A stretch of DNA of 11,158 nt from Conidiobolus incongruus B7586. Taxonomy: Eukaryota; Entomophthoromycota; Entomophthoromycetes; Entomophthorales; Conidiobolaceae. Every line of letters starts with the position of its first letter. Positions within the stretch are counted from its first letter, which is position 1. The translations under genes and the position numbers were made by a program. The DNA lies in NCBI GenBank assembly GCA_000697335.1, contig JNEM01011124.1, forward strand, positions 1 to 11,158. Reading direction: 5' to 3'. The notes under the pieces are model-generated. The model searched no databases and was not told where the DNA came from. It saw only the letters and a program-made list of their open reading frames with translations. Positions 10,271-11,158 of this stretch are shown here, piece by piece.

Positions 10271-11158
10271 TAATTAAGTTATTAGTGAAAATATAAGTGT
10301 TTTTGATTTTATAACTCACTTTTACAAGTTAGTGTATTTCTAATTAAGTGGTTTTTTTAAAAAATAAATAATATATATTTTTTATATAAAATATAATTAT
10401 AATATTAATACTTATTAAAATTTTATATAATTTTTATATTTTTGTGGTATTTTTAAATAATATTATATTTATTTATATTAGGCATTATATTATTATATTC
10501 TTTATAATAACTATTTATAATTTTAATATATTTATTTATAAGCTTAAATATATCTTATTATTATTAACTTTTATTATAATAATATTAAGATCAAATAGAT
10601 ATAAATTAATTTGTGATTTAAAAAGATATTTATAATATTTCCTTAGGATATTAAATATATAATAAATCATTATGACTATTAGAATCTTATATAATAATCT
10701 AATTTATTTTTAATAAAAAATTCCAAATTATTATAAAAAAAGCTTAATATAAATAAGACAATATAAATCATTGAATATAATTATAAAAGAAGCAATAAAA
10801 GGGTAAGATTAAGCTTATTAGGTAATAAAAATATAAATATATTAAAATATTAATTTCAAAAGATTTAATAATGGTTATTTCTAATAAAAATAATATAATT
10901 AATTTATTATAAGGTGTTTTTAATATTAAATAATATAAATATAATTTTAAAATAAAATCTTTAAATAAATAAATATGTATAATAAACTTGAGAATATAAA
11001 ACTAATAAATAATATTTTAATTAGAAAATTCAAATTATTTGTTTTTAAAAAATAAAATAATATATATTTGGGTAATATATATAAAGCTAATAATAAATAA
11101 ATAAACTAATAAAAAAAATATATTATAGTGAATAAACTAATTAACATTAGTAATTTTA
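10271..11158. other. Extremely AT-rich tail; no gene recognised
   Basis: About 890 bp made mostly of A and T runs; sampled lines have about 7-12% G+C, lower than the array. An open stretch at 10444-10635 translates to a run of Ile, Phe, Leu, Tyr and Lys, which is what random AT-rich DNA gives. No transposon motif, RNA gene or inverted repeat could be supported. It may be a still older, fully decayed repeat or ordinary intergenic DNA. Confidence 0.5.

Noticed and set aside
10444-10635. 63-codon Ile/Phe/Leu-rich open stretch as a small membrane protein gene
   Set aside because: Composition is what random AT-rich DNA yields; no motif, start context or conservation supports it.
1-11158. CRISPR array, bacterial operons, tRNA or rRNA genes
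   Set aside because: The repeats are kilobase-scale retroelement units, not short regularly spaced ones; no ribosome-binding sites with coding frames and no RNA-gene motifs were seen.

Overview
This window is a fossil bed of transposable elements. I find no intact host gene. The DNA is about 80% A+T or more, and reading by eye I found no CpG dinucleotide anywhere. The repeat copies differ almost only by C/T and G/A transitions. Together these point to a eukaryotic genome, most likely fungal, with intense RIP-like or methylation-driven C-to-T mutation on both strands. Chromodomain-bearing Ty3/gypsy elements (chromoviruses) fit a fungus. The exact group cannot be fixed from this sequence; a filamentous fungus with AT-rich isochores, a rust, or a very AT-rich early-diverging or microsporidian-type fungus are all possible.

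Layout. Positions 1-8679 hold a head-to-tail array of one chromovirus family: internal end - LTR (714-1112) - internal (1113-4158) - LTR (4159-4553) - internal (4554-8281) - LTR (8282-8679). Neighbouring units share an LTR, so there are three LTRs and three internal regions, all on the + strand. Recognisable parts in element order are protease (third unit only), reverse transcriptase, RNase H, integrase with its GPY/F module, chromodomain, polypurine tract and LTR. I recognise no gag in either fully visible internal region. All units are heavily broken fossils.

Positions 8680-8952 are AT-rich spacer. Positions 8953-10270 are a mariner (Tc1/mariner superfamily, DD34D) DNA transposon with imperfect terminal inverted repeats flanked by TA. 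Its degraded transposase (9142-10176) has the usual mariner length and keeps all three catalytic aspartates, but has frameshifts and several stops. Positions 10271-11158 are even more AT-rich (about 10% G+C in the lines I sampled), with nothing I can assign.

How the parts relate: integrase chromodomains in this family are known to bind histone marks and steer insertion into heterochromatin. An AT-rich, repeat-packed, hypermutated block is therefore the expected environment. I see no evidence for a new active biological system. The most notable points are the absence of CpG, the shared-LTR array, the strong C-over-G skew confined to the array, and a mariner that kept its catalytic triad in such a mutagenic region.
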